From Collinsella sp. (GTDB lineage Bacteria > Actinomycetota > Coriobacteriia > Coriobacteriales > Coriobacteriaceae): DNA of 64,000 nucleotides. Where the stretch lies: positions 1-64,000 of the forward strand of contig JAHAAK010000001.1 in NCBI GenBank assembly GCA_018376905.1, read 5' to 3'. The notes beneath the pieces were generated by a model. That model was not told the origin of the DNA. It saw nothing but the letters and a program-made list of their open reading frames with translations, and searched no databases. Position numbers and translations under genes: made by a program. Each line of letters starts with the position of its first letter. The stretch's first letter is position 1. This document shows, piece by piece, positions 1 through 7,699 of the stretch.

Positions 1-556
1 TGTAGCGGGCCGACAGCTCCCCGGACAGCCTGACCCTCAGGGCCTCGACGGCGCGGGACTGGCCGGTCGTGCCGGCGGTGCCGCCGTTGCCGACGGCGGG
101 CTGCCAGCCGACGTTGGAGACGTGGGCCTCGACGGACACGGCGTCGGCGCCGAGGGGCTCGCCGGTCGAGGCGTCGGACAGGACGAGGCGAAGCGCCTCG
201 AGGGGGAGCCCCCTGCCGGTCGTGCCGGCGACCTCGCCGCCGGCGACGGCGCCCATCCAGCCGATATTGGAGACGTGGGCCGAGTAAGAGAGCGAGACGG
301 GCGCGGCCGCCTCGGACCGGGCGGGCTCCGCCTGGGCACCGTCGGCCTGCGCCCCCTCGGCCTGCGCCGCCTCGGGCTGGGAGGCGTCGGCCTGGGCGGC
401 GGGGCCCCCGTCGGCGGGCTGGGCCTCGGCGGCCGGGGCCTGCGCGTCGCCCGGGGCGGCGGGGGCGGCGTAGGCCGCGGGCCCGCACAGGGCCAGGGCG
501 GCCGCGACCGCCAGCGCGGCGACGGCACCGGAAATTCGTTTCGTGGAGCGTCTCAT
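1..556 (-). CDS. secreted ChW-repeat surface protein (3' end outside window)
   Basis: The reading frame is open from an ATG at 556 to the window edge, 185 codons without a stop. An AGGGGG ribosome site lies about 7 bases upstream. Residues 1-31 form a signal peptide (MRRSTKR, then an Ala/Leu/Val core ending AAYAAP). Residues 32-86 are a low-complexity Ala/Pro/Gln/Glu linker. Two repeats follow at about 91-126 and 142-178, each with the pattern H-V-S-N-x-G-W, then G-x-x-A-G-T-T-G, then E-A-L-R. This is the clostridial hydrophobic-W (ChW) repeat, known from secreted proteins of Clostridia and Coriobacteria and thought to act in surface attachment or substrate binding. Any catalytic or further ChW domains lie beyond the window, so the overall function is unknown. 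The family call rests on the repeat pattern alone. Confidence 0.8.
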   Translation of the reverse strand, partial: MRRSTKRISGAVAALAVAAALALCGPAAYAAPAAPGDAQAPAAEAQPADGGPAAQADASQPEAAQAEGAQADGAQAEPARSEAAAPVSLSYSAHVSNIGWMGAVAGGEVAGTTGRGLPLEALRLVLSDASTGEPLGADAVSVEAHVSNVGWQPAVGNGGTAGTTGQSRAVEALRVRLSGELSARY

Positions 557-1120
557 GGAAAATCCCCCTAATCTTGCAACGGTTTCCAAGTCTACTAGAT
601 TGGGGGGACGGGAGCCAAGCTGCAATACCCCCAAGGCACCCGTCTATAGTTCGTGACATTGTCTATAAACAGGCTCACCGCCCGCGAAATTAAATTCGAC
701 GTAAATCCTTTAAGCACGCGGCAAGCGGAAGAATCGTATAAGGCGGTTTTCTGCTGGCTGTCAGCCGCGGTATCCTCATGGAAACCCAATTGTCGCCGGA
801 ATTAAAGTCCCCCGGCGCGGACTCACCTTTTCTCCCCGGCGCGGGCTCGATATCTTCTCGGATATCTAATCGTCTTGGACTTTTACCTGCCCAAGCACAG
901 CACAGCGTTTACGCGCCGCCACACGGAGCAAGGCACAAAAAGTTTTATCTAGAACGCAGGCTTTTAAAGCAACTCAAGTACAAGACAATCGAACTAAACA
1001 CTTCCGATAAAACACGCCATGGGCATTAATCACATACACAACAGGCCAATAATGCCCCCTCGTATGCTGCGATATAATCAATTTCACCGAACACCAAACC
1101 TGCAACCCGAAGGGACCAAC
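557..1120. other. gene-free stretch between the ChW gene and the accessory module
   Basis: These 564 bases separate two divergent genes. Base composition drops from GC-rich to AT-richer after about 640, marking the edge of the accessory segment. Several short ORFs read through it but none has a convincing ribosome site or recognisable protein. Apart from a likely -10 box at 1073 no feature is clear. Confidence 0.5.
1073..1078 (+). promoter_or_regulatory. candidate -10 box for the DUF4869 operon
   Basis: A perfect TATAAT lies 43 bases before the GTG start at 1121. No good -35 hexamer is seen 16-18 bases upstream, so it may be activator-dependent or weak. Confidence 0.4.
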
Positions 1121-1570
1121 GTGTTAACAATTCACTATGGTGATATGGAAAACGTTATCTACAATACGTCGGTTTACTTCAATAACGTCTATTCGCCCCA
1201 GTGGTTTCAAGATGTCTTTGCTCAAAGGATCATCAAATCCATCGATAAGGGCACCGTGGTGGGGCCCAACGCAATCGACACTAAGATCCTCGGCATCATC
1301 CCTCCTGAGAAGCTCTCGAGCGGCACCAAAACACTGCTGCTTATGTACTTCATGCCGCAAAACGTATATAACGCCTCTAACTGTGGTGACAATTGTGCTT
1401 ACTGGATTTTAAGAATCGCTGCTCAAAAGGATCTAACAATCAATCTCTATCATTTGCTGGATTTTGGAAACGGCAAATTCACGGCGACCATTGCAAACAC
1501 GGGCGATGTAGTCCACACGATGTTCGACCTTGTCCCCATAGCTGGAAAATGCCTTAGGGAGAATTCCTGA
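1121..1570 (+). CDS. DUF4869 family protein
   Basis: A 149-residue protein from a GTG start with GAAGGGA five to six bases upstream. The frame extends upstream to an ATG at 1019, but that part has no ribosome site and starts with low-quality sequence. The protein begins VLTIHYGDMENVIYNTSVYF and contains VVGPNAID, a GTKTLLLMY strand and the CGDNCAYWILRIA segment. From memory of the family, these are typical of DUF4869, a small domain of unknown function found mostly in Clostridia. The stop overlaps the start of the next gene by one base (TGATG), so the two are almost certainly translationally coupled. The low GC against neighbours suggests horizontal acquisition. The biochemical role is unknown. 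Confidence 0.75.
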   Translation: MLTIHYGDMENVIYNTSVYFNNVYSPQWFQDVFAQRIIKSIDKGTVVGPNAIDTKILGIIPPEKLSSGTKTLLLMYFMPQNVYNASNCGDNCAYWILRIAAQKDLTINLYHLLDFGNGKFTATIANTGDVVHTMFDLVPIAGKCLRENS

Positions 1571-2547
1571 TGCGCGGATCATACGGGGTAGTTATTCAAA
1601 ACAACCGAGTTCAGTTTAAACTGACCATCAATAGAAACCTGACTATCATTCAAGGCAACAGTGCTACAGGCAAAACGACGTTGCTCGATATGGTGGCCGC
1701 TCACGAAGAATTAGGAGCACAAAGCGGCGTAACAGTTAGTTGCAAAGTGCCCTGCAAGACAATAACTGGAAAGTATTGGCGCAGAGATCTCCAGGAAATT
1801 TCCAACAGCATCGTTTTTATTGATGAAGGCAACGCTTTTGTTCGAACAGAAGAATTTGCCCATGAAGCGAAGCATAGCTCGAACTATTTCGTAATCGTTG
1901 CCAGAGAGTCGTTACATCAACTGCCCTATAGCGTTGATGAAATTTACGGTCTAAAGAACACCAACCGGACCACGACGAAGTATCCCGTATATTCTCGTGT
2001 CTACACCTCTACATATCGCATTTACGGTGATAGTAAATTTAGAGGTGAGAGGCCAGAGCTTGTCATCGTTGAAGACTCAAATTCGGGCTACGAGTTCTTC
2101 AGTTTGCTATGCAAAAAGAGCGACATTCGGTGTATCAGCGCAGGCGGGAAATCAAATATCTGCAACTGCATTATGGACGCACCGGAAAACGAGATCCTTG
2201 TAATCGCCGACGGTGCCGCCTTTGGACCTGAAATTGCGGAAGCAACTGCGCTATTGCGCCGAAAGAACATCAAGCTATTCCTGCCGGAATCGTTTGAATG
2301 GATCGTGTTGAATTCGGGATTATTCAACAGCAAACACATTAAGGAGATGCTGCTTAATCCCGCTGAACACATCGAAAGCTCAAGGTTCTTTAGCTGGGAG
2401 AAGTTCTTTACCGCAGAACTCGTCGAATGCTCACGAGACACACGTTTTCACTATGACAAGAGCCACTTGAACGAGGAATATTTGAATCCCACCGCCCTTG
2501 CGGCTCTTGAGGATACTTTGCCGGATCTTGGCATCACTTCGAACTAG
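1570..2547 (+). CDS. compact P-loop ATPase with TOPRIM-like C-terminal region
   Basis: 325 residues, starting at the ATG that overlaps the DUF4869 stop; GGGAG lies about 8 bases upstream. The N-terminal half has a Walker A motif, GNSATGKTT (29-37), and a Walker B, IVFIDE (81-86). The C-terminal half has VEDSNSG (167-173), ISAGGKSNI (189-197) and VIADGAAFG (211-219). This acidic-residue spacing resembles a TOPRIM fold as in OLD-type nucleases, but the second Asp of the usual DxD is missing. LPESFEWI (238-245) looks like a family-specific motif. No ABC signature was seen. I recall similar proteins beside DUF4869 genes in Firmicutes, often under misleading names. Defence, DNA repair or signalling are all possible. 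The stop codon lies on the edge of a glycosyltransferase gene remnant. Confidence 0.65.
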   Translation: MRGSYGVVIQNNRVQFKLTINRNLTIIQGNSATGKTTLLDMVAAHEELGAQSGVTVSCKVPCKTITGKYWRRDLQEISNSIVFIDEGNAFVRTEEFAHEAKHSSNYFVIVARESLHQLPYSVDEIYGLKNTNRTTTKYPVYSRVYTSTYRIYGDSKFRGERPELVIVEDSNSGYEFFSLLCKKSDIRCISAGGKSNICNCIMDAPENEILVIADGAAFGPEIAEATALLRRKNIKLFLPESFEWIVLNSGLFNSKHIKEMLLNPAEHIESSRFFSWEKFFTAELVECSRDTRFHYDKSHLNEEYLNPTALAALEDTLPDLGITSN

Positions 2548-2758
2548 ACCGAGAAATACTCGCTCTCGGCAGATAGGTTTGGCCCGAGCCAGGAGTCGCC
2601 GTCAAGGAAGAACTCCGGTCAGCGTTGCATGAACAGTGCTTGCTCGCGCTTCCATCGGCGCAGCTTTTCCTCGTTGGCCTCTTCCCTACCGCGCGAGGTA
2701 AACTCGTAGTGGTACAGCTCGGCATAGGGCGTAAAGATGGTGCGGTAGCCCGCCTCCC
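2544..2758 (-). pseudogene. 3' remnant of a large GT2 glycosyltransferase gene
   Basis: Read on the minus strand this encodes the last 71 or so residues of the glycosyltransferase at 4133-6619 (from EAGYRTIFTPY to EYFSV). It is interrupted by a Trp-to-stop change (TGG to TGA) after ALFMQR. Nothing upstream of 2758 matches the parent gene. Its stop codon (2544-2546) overlaps the stop of the ATPase gene on the other strand. It is a dead duplicate left by a rearrangement. Confidence 0.85.
2546..2758. repeat. 213-bp direct repeat, copy 1 (copy 2 at 4135-4347)
   Basis: Bases 2546-2758 align without gaps to 4135-4347. I count 22 differences, about 90% identity. The two copies flank the AAA ATPase gene and mark a duplication or a recombination-mediated cassette insertion. 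Confidence 0.9.
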
Positions 2759-2818
2759 CCGATATGGCAATCGACGCTGATAGCAGTCTTAAAGAATATG
2801 ACGTCACCCTCACTCGAC

Positions 2819-3922
2819 CTAGAACCGTTCGAGAATCTCCTCGGCGTTCTCTCGTAGATAGATATCTAGGTCCGGCACGGCAAACTGAACGTAACCCCTC
2901 TGTGGTGCCTGAATAACCTCTCTTTGTAGCAATTTGGCCCTAATAGAGCTGATCTCATTGGTCTTTTTACCCATGCGCTTAGCAATCTCGGATGATTTGG
3001 ACTGTTGTTTATCCTCGCACATGGCCAAAAGGTATTTGAAATCGTTGAGCCCCAGTCCCGAAATCGCGGGCTCGTGAACAACATCGTGAAAACGAGCCTC
3101 TGCCAGCGCAATGCCTTCAGTGACGTCGCGCTCGCTCACAATGGCACTTTTGACACGATGCAAGTTGGCGCGCTGCCAAATGGAATAACCGACCAGCTGC
3201 ACCAGATAGGCATAGCCCTTAGTGGCCTTAGCGGCTCTCGACAGGAGATTGTCCTCTATGGTCAAGCCAGTAGCGACAAAGCTATCGCCCATAGAGAGCG
3301 CTACCTCCACCTGGTTGATAGGCGCCAGATCTTCGGGGAGGGCACGACGCAAGAACGTAAGCGCCTTGCCGTTAATAAGATCCATAACACCGGCGGGTAA
3401 CCCGGCAAAGGCAAGTGCGATATCTACTTTTTCCCCTATCAAAAGCTGAACCGTAGACGCAATGACACGCATATCGTCAATCGGAGCGTCCTGAACTTCA
3501 TCGATGGCAATAAAAAGACCCTTGGATGACTTCGCTGCCGAACTCAGTAACTTTCTAAGGCTCGGCTCTTTGGGCGCAACGTCAACTTTCGCGGAAACAA
3601 AGCCGGCGTTTACGCCGACCGAAGCATTGGTCGCAAGAGAAGAATCAGCAACCTGATCCCGCAAGTCCAGCAATAGGTCAGGGCCAGCAGAGACAATAGC
3701 GGTCTTCCATCCAAGCTCTCGAGCACGATCCCTAAGATCGCAGAGCAAAACAGTTTTTCCGGAGCCCCTCGGTCCAGCAATGCGCATGAGCCTCGCAGGT
3801 GCACCAATTCCCGCATTCAAGCTCTCGGTAAACTCAAGAGCGATATCGTCACGGCCAATTATGCGCGGAGGCTCAGCGCCGGCAGTGGGACGAAACGGAT
3901 TATGGAATGCTGTGGCGCTCAC
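2819..3922 (-). CDS. AAA ATPase with C-terminal winged-helix-like region
   Basis: 367 residues from a GTG at 3922, with AGAAAGG about 8 bases upstream. The N-terminus (NPFRPTAGAEPP, then IIGRDD) is typical of stand-alone ORC/Cdc6-like AAA proteins of actinobacteria. Walker A is GPRGSGKT (50-57) and Walker B includes AIDEVQD (139-145). A FAGLP stretch sits where a sensor would be and FLRR resembles an arginine finger. The last 80 residues (SSEIAKRMGKKTNEISSIRAKLLQR) read as a winged helix for DNA binding. Such genes are often accessory and carried by mobile regions. Here it lies between two copies of a glycosyltransferase 3' end with no partner on its strand. A DNA-dependent regulatory or defence role is possible but not shown. 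Confidence 0.7.
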   Translation of the reverse strand: MSATAFHNPFRPTAGAEPPRIIGRDDIALEFTESLNAGIGAPARLMRIAGPRGSGKTVLLCDLRDRARELGWKTAIVSAGPDLLLDLRDQVADSSLATNASVGVNAGFVSAKVDVAPKEPSLRKLLSSAAKSSKGLFIAIDEVQDAPIDDMRVIASTVQLLIGEKVDIALAFAGLPAGVMDLINGKALTFLRRALPEDLAPINQVEVALSMGDSFVATGLTIEDNLLSRAAKATKGYAYLVQLVGYSIWQRANLHRVKSAIVSERDVTEGIALAEARFHDVVHEPAISGLGLNDFKYLLAMCEDKQQSKSSEIAKRMGKKTNEISSIRAKLLQREVIQAPQRGYVQFAVPDLDIYLRENAEEILERF

Positions 3923-3972
3923 TTGTTTGCCTTTCTAGGGAATCGATTAACAGCCAATCATCGTTTAAATAA

Positions 3973-4040
3973 TTATCGCAGACTATATCCGATAATATCG
4001 AGTTATATAAGCCTGTATAAACTTATCGCGGAAGTATCGA
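3973..4040. promoter_or_regulatory. AT-rich region with repeated TATCG boxes upstream of the AAA ATPase
   Basis: TATCG occurs at 3974, 3996, 4024 and 4035, and its complement at 3990. The pair at 3990-4000 forms the palindrome CGATA-A-TATCG. The density of boxes in 68 bases just upstream of the ATPase promoter area suggests an operator for a DNA-binding regulator, perhaps the ATPase itself. Confidence 0.35.
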
Positions 4041-4132
4041 GCTTTCGTAATTTGTCTTAATTAGTAGTCCACCATTGCTTTCTTCCAAGCTCATAGCAAA
4101 AGAAAGTTAAGGACTTCCTAAAAACCATTGCC

Positions 4133-6619
4133 TTAGACCGAGAAATACTCACTCTCATCGGATAAGTTCGGCCCCAACCACGGATCGCCGTTGAGGAAGA
4201 ATTCTGGCCAGCGCTGCATGAACAGTGCCTGCTCGCGCTTCCAGCGGCGCAGCTTTTCCTCGTTGGCCTCTTCCCTGCCGCGCGAGGTGAACTCATAGTG
4301 GTACAGCTCGGCATAGGGCGTAAAGATGGTGCGGTAGCCCGCCTCCCACACGCGCAGGCAAAAGTCTGCGTCGTTAAAACCGACGGCGAATTCCTCGTTA
4401 TAGCCCCCGACCTGCTCAAATACGTCGCGTCGCACCATCTGACAGGCACCTGTTACGGCGCTAAAGTTACCCGGACGTACGGCGCGGGCAAGATAGCCCT
4501 CGCGCTTTGCCGAGAAATCCTGGTTGGCATGGGCAAGTGCGCCACGCACACCAACCAATATGCCAGCGTGTTGCACCAGATGGTCGGCAAAGTAGAGTTT
4601 GGCGCCCACCACGCCCGCATCGGGACGCTGCAGATAGCCCATCATCTCTTCGATAAAGTCGGGGCTTATGACCTCGGTATCATTGTTCAGCAACAGAAGG
4701 TAATCACCCTTGGCATGCTCCACGCCAAAGTTAATGATCTGGGAGTAATTGAACTCACCCGGCCAGTACGCAACGCGCGCGATGCCCTTGCCTTCGGATG
4801 CTGCAGCCACGCGCTCTGGCAGGGTTTCGTAATACGCAAACGTCTCCGGGGCTTCGCTGTTGTTCTCCACCAAGACGATCTCGTAATTGGTATACGTGGC
4901 CTTCTGGGCGATCGACATCACACAGGCGTCAAGCGTCTCAATGTGATCCTTGGTGGGAATCACAATGCTCACCAGCGGCGCAGGCTCCGGCAGCGCAAAG
5001 CGCATGCGGTAGACAAACGGCGTCTCGGTCTCCTCGACCGTTCCGCAAATGCCCAGCGCGTTAAAGTGGCGCTGCAGCGCAAGACGACCGGCTTCAATAG
5101 CATACGGCTTGCTATCGGCAGAGCCATCGGCGGTCGACCCCGGATGAACGCGCCAGTGATACAGCACGTGCGCAACATGTTCAAACCGCGCGCCCGCCGC
5201 AAGGCAGCGGAGCGTCAGGTCGTAGTCCTGGGCACCCGCAACGTCTTCTGGGGACGTGCCGATACGATCGATAAGCGCCTTCTCCACCATCAGGAAATGC
5301 GTCACGCAGTTATGGCTATAGAGCAAGTCTACATTGAGCTTGGTCTTAAAGACCGGCTGGCCCCACTCCCCCGTTTTCTGAAACATGTCCTCGTCGCAGA
5401 ACAGGACCTGGGGACGCTCGCCCTCGGCAGCATTGTTCAGCGCGGCAACATAGTGGAACAACGCGTCCGGCTCCAGAATGTCATCGTGGTCCAAGAACGC
5501 GATGTAGTCGCCCATCGCTTGCTCAATACCCGCGTTGGTGTTGACCACAATGCCGCCGTTGCCGGGCAGCCCAAAGCGACGAACGCGCTCGTCGTGGGCG
5601 CCTGCCGCAAGGTCGGCAACCGCATCCCATTCGGGCGAGGCGTCCATCAGAAGCAATTCCCAGTTGTCATAGCTCTGGGCAAGCACCGAATCCAGCAACT
5701 CGCGCAGGTAAACCCGATCGGTCTTATAGCACGGCACCACAATGCTCACGAGAGGCCTGTAGGCGAATGCTGCCGCGGCGACGCGCTGGCACGCCAAGTC
5801 GCCCGGCTTTGCGCGATGCTGCTCAAACCAACGGCGATAGGCCGCATCATCCGCGCGCGCATCCTTCATGCGGTTCCAGCTGTCGTCGACCATACCGTTG
5901 TACAGGCGGCCATCCATGGCGCAAAAACCGCTCTGGATCTGGCCCACGGGATCAGTTGCAATCGCGACAAAGTCTCGAATGACCTCGGGCATCTCCACGC
6001 TCAGATACGTTTTATTGACGCGGCATCCGTTCTGCTGCGGCACGTCGACCTGCGACTCAAACATATGAACCGTGGCATCGATGTCATTCATATGCGTATC
6101 GAGTATCTCAAGCTGGGGCGTGCACTGGGAGTCTCCCGCCCATGTGACCTCGTAGCGCCACACAGCACCCGAATCGGCCGGTAGATAACGGACGGCATCG
6201 ATCTCGTAGCGGCCGCAGCGCTCGCCGCGCTGCGCATCGCGGATAAGCGCACACAGCACGGGCTTTGCCTTGTAGTTGATCTTGGATTCCAGCTTAGCCA
6301 TACGGCTATCGAGGCGAATGGATCCGAGCTTTTGGCCACTGGATGCAAAGTCGACATCGATTGCAGAGCCATCCAAAAACGGCAGCACCAAAACGGCAAG
6401 CTCGCGCTCGTAGTCCGCAACTGAAGGGCATAGCGCCAACACGCGGCCATGATCGATCGGCAGCGCCAACGACGGCACGCTGGCACCATTGGTCGTCGCG
6501 TGGGCAAAAGCCTGGGAGCCCTCGCACTCAATAATCTCCGCGACATCCTTGCCGGCAAAACGAAGCAGCACAAACAGGCGACCCTGGCTGCGGCAAAGCG
6601 CCAAACGCTTGATACTCAT
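4133..6619 (-). CDS. large two-domain GT2 glycosyltransferase
   Basis: 828 residues, the last gene of a five-gene glycosyltransferase run; its start directly abuts the stop of the gene before. Residues 1-285 are a poorly conserved N-terminal region. A first GT-A (GT2 family) domain begins at PLVSIVVPCYK (289) with an acidic DHDD motif at 377-380. A second begins at PLVSIVIPTKD (548) with NNDTE at 645-649 and FNDADFCLR near 748. Two catalytic domains in one chain are typical of enzymes that build alternating or polymeric sugar chains, such as rhamnan-type polymerising transferases. It probably acts on the cytoplasmic membrane face in surface polysaccharide assembly. Acceptor and donor sugars cannot be read from sequence. 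The last 71 codons are duplicated at 2546-2758. Confidence 0.85.
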   Translation of the reverse strand: MSIKRLALCRSQGRLFVLLRFAGKDVAEIIECEGSQAFAHATTNGASVPSLALPIDHGRVLALCPSVADYERELAVLVLPFLDGSAIDVDFASSGQKLGSIRLDSRMAKLESKINYKAKPVLCALIRDAQRGERCGRYEIDAVRYLPADSGAVWRYEVTWAGDSQCTPQLEILDTHMNDIDATVHMFESQVDVPQQNGCRVNKTYLSVEMPEVIRDFVAIATDPVGQIQSGFCAMDGRLYNGMVDDSWNRMKDARADDAAYRRWFEQHRAKPGDLACQRVAAAAFAYRPLVSIVVPCYKTDRVYLRELLDSVLAQSYDNWELLLMDASPEWDAVADLAAGAHDERVRRFGLPGNGGIVVNTNAGIEQAMGDYIAFLDHDDILEPDALFHYVAALNNAAEGERPQVLFCDEDMFQKTGEWGQPVFKTKLNVDLLYSHNCVTHFLMVEKALIDRIGTSPEDVAGAQDYDLTLRCLAAGARFEHVAHVLYHWRVHPGSTADGSADSKPYAIEAGRLALQRHFNALGICGTVEETETPFVYRMRFALPEPAPLVSIVIPTKDHIETLDACVMSIAQKATYTNYEIVLVENNSEAPETFAYYETLPERVAAASEGKGIARVAYWPGEFNYSQIINFGVEHAKGDYLLLLNNDTEVISPDFIEEMMGYLQRPDAGVVGAKLYFADHLVQHAGILVGVRGALAHANQDFSAKREGYLARAVRPGNFSAVTGACQMVRRDVFEQVGGYNEEFAVGFNDADFCLRVWEAGYRTIFTPYAELYHYEFTSRGREEANEEKLRRWKREQALFMQRWPEFFLNGDPWLGPNLSDESEYFSV

Positions 6620-7687
6620 CTACACCTCTCGCTTTCCCAGGGCATTCGCGGCCATACGCTTGTACGCACCCAGGCGTCCAAACCTCAAGACATCGTAATC
6701 GAACATGAGCTTTTTGCACGCACGGGCGCTAGGGGTTTTATCGGCGAGCGCAGCGTGCACCATGGCGGCGACAGCAGGAGCGCATTGTGCGAGCGCGGCA
6801 TCGCTACTTACAGCAGAGCCGTTAAGCACTGCCGCCACGGCAGCGATCACCTTGCCGCAGTCCGAACCCAGCAACCTGAGCGCGTCGTACAGCACCAGAT
6901 CGCACAGGAAATATGCCAGGTCCTCGGCATGCTGAGCATCGAGACCGTCGCGCCGCCAGTCAGTCAGCACCGCGGAGTAAATCTTCACGTGCTCCAGCAG
7001 ACGCGTCTCGTCGTCGTAGCGCATGGTGTCCATGAGCGAGCCCTTGCGCGCCACGCGATAGTCGTACAGCTTGTTCGAGATAAGCGCGGTCTTGTGCGAA
7101 CGACCGTACACGGCAAAATCGAAGACCTGGTCCTCGCCATACTTAACGGTTTCGTCGAACACGATCCCGTTGCCCAGCAAAAACTCACGCTTGCAGGCGG
7201 TGCGCCATGCAAACGGGCGAGATGCTTCCTTAAACAGTAGGTCGGAGCTATAGCCTTCAAACGACACATCGCGCGGGCTCAGCACATAGTTAAGCCACGG
7301 ATACCCCGCCTCCAGCGGATACGGATTCGCACCAAAGGTCAAAACATCACAGCGCTCGCGCTCAAAGGCATCGACGATCACGCGGCATGCATCGGGCGTA
7401 AAGCGGTCGTCGGAATCCAAAAACGCGACGATAGGCGCCGTGGACGCAGCGATGCCTGCATTACGCGCACTCGACAGGCCGCCATTGGGCTTATCGACCA
7501 GCGTGAAGCGCGCGTCTTTTTCGCAATAGGCGGCCGCAATATCGCGCGAGCCATCCGGCGAGCCATCGTTGACCAGCACGCCCTCCCAATCGGGCATGTC
7601 CTGCGCAAGCAGGGAGTCCAGGCACCAGGCCAGGCACTCCTCCACTTTATAGATGGGAACGACAACGGAAATCTTGGGGTTAGCCAT
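6620..7687 (-). CDS. GT2 family glycosyltransferase (B' copy)
   Basis: 355 residues. I start at the ATG at 7687 because AGGAG lies 9 bases upstream; a GTG at 7693 is only 3 bases from it. The GT-A fold opens with PKISVVVPIYKVEECL, has the nucleotide-sugar motif VNDGSPDGS (39-47) and the metal-binding DSDD at 91-94. The C-terminal half (SRPFAWRTACKREFLL, YGEDQVFDFAVYG) resembles the gene at 8893-9933 closely enough to call them paralogues. It follows the gene at 7700 by 12 bases and is followed at once by the two-domain transferase. It is part of a surface glycan operon; the sugar specificity is unknown. Confidence 0.85.
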   Translation of the reverse strand: MANPKISVVVPIYKVEECLAWCLDSLLAQDMPDWEGVLVNDGSPDGSRDIAAAYCEKDARFTLVDKPNGGLSSARNAGIAASTAPIVAFLDSDDRFTPDACRVIVDAFERERCDVLTFGANPYPLEAGYPWLNYVLSPRDVSFEGYSSDLLFKEASRPFAWRTACKREFLLGNGIVFDETVKYGEDQVFDFAVYGRSHKTALISNKLYDYRVARKGSLMDTMRYDDETRLLEHVKIYSAVLTDWRRDGLDAQHAEDLAYFLCDLVLYDALRLLGSDCGKVIAAVAAVLNGSAVSSDAALAQCAPAVAAMVHAALADKTPSARACKKLMFDYDVLRFGRLGAYKRMAANALGKREV

Positions 7688-7699
7688 AGTCACTCGCTC

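Noticed and set aside
37..528. A Pro/Arg/Ser-rich minus-strand ORF
   Set aside because: It is an out-of-frame reading of the ChW-repeat gene, which has a signal peptide and ribosome site.
4298..6184. A 628-codon plus-strand ORF opposite the large glycosyltransferase
   Set aside because: It is an antisense frame kept open by GC-rich codon bias; the minus-strand protein has clear GT2 motifs and this one has none.
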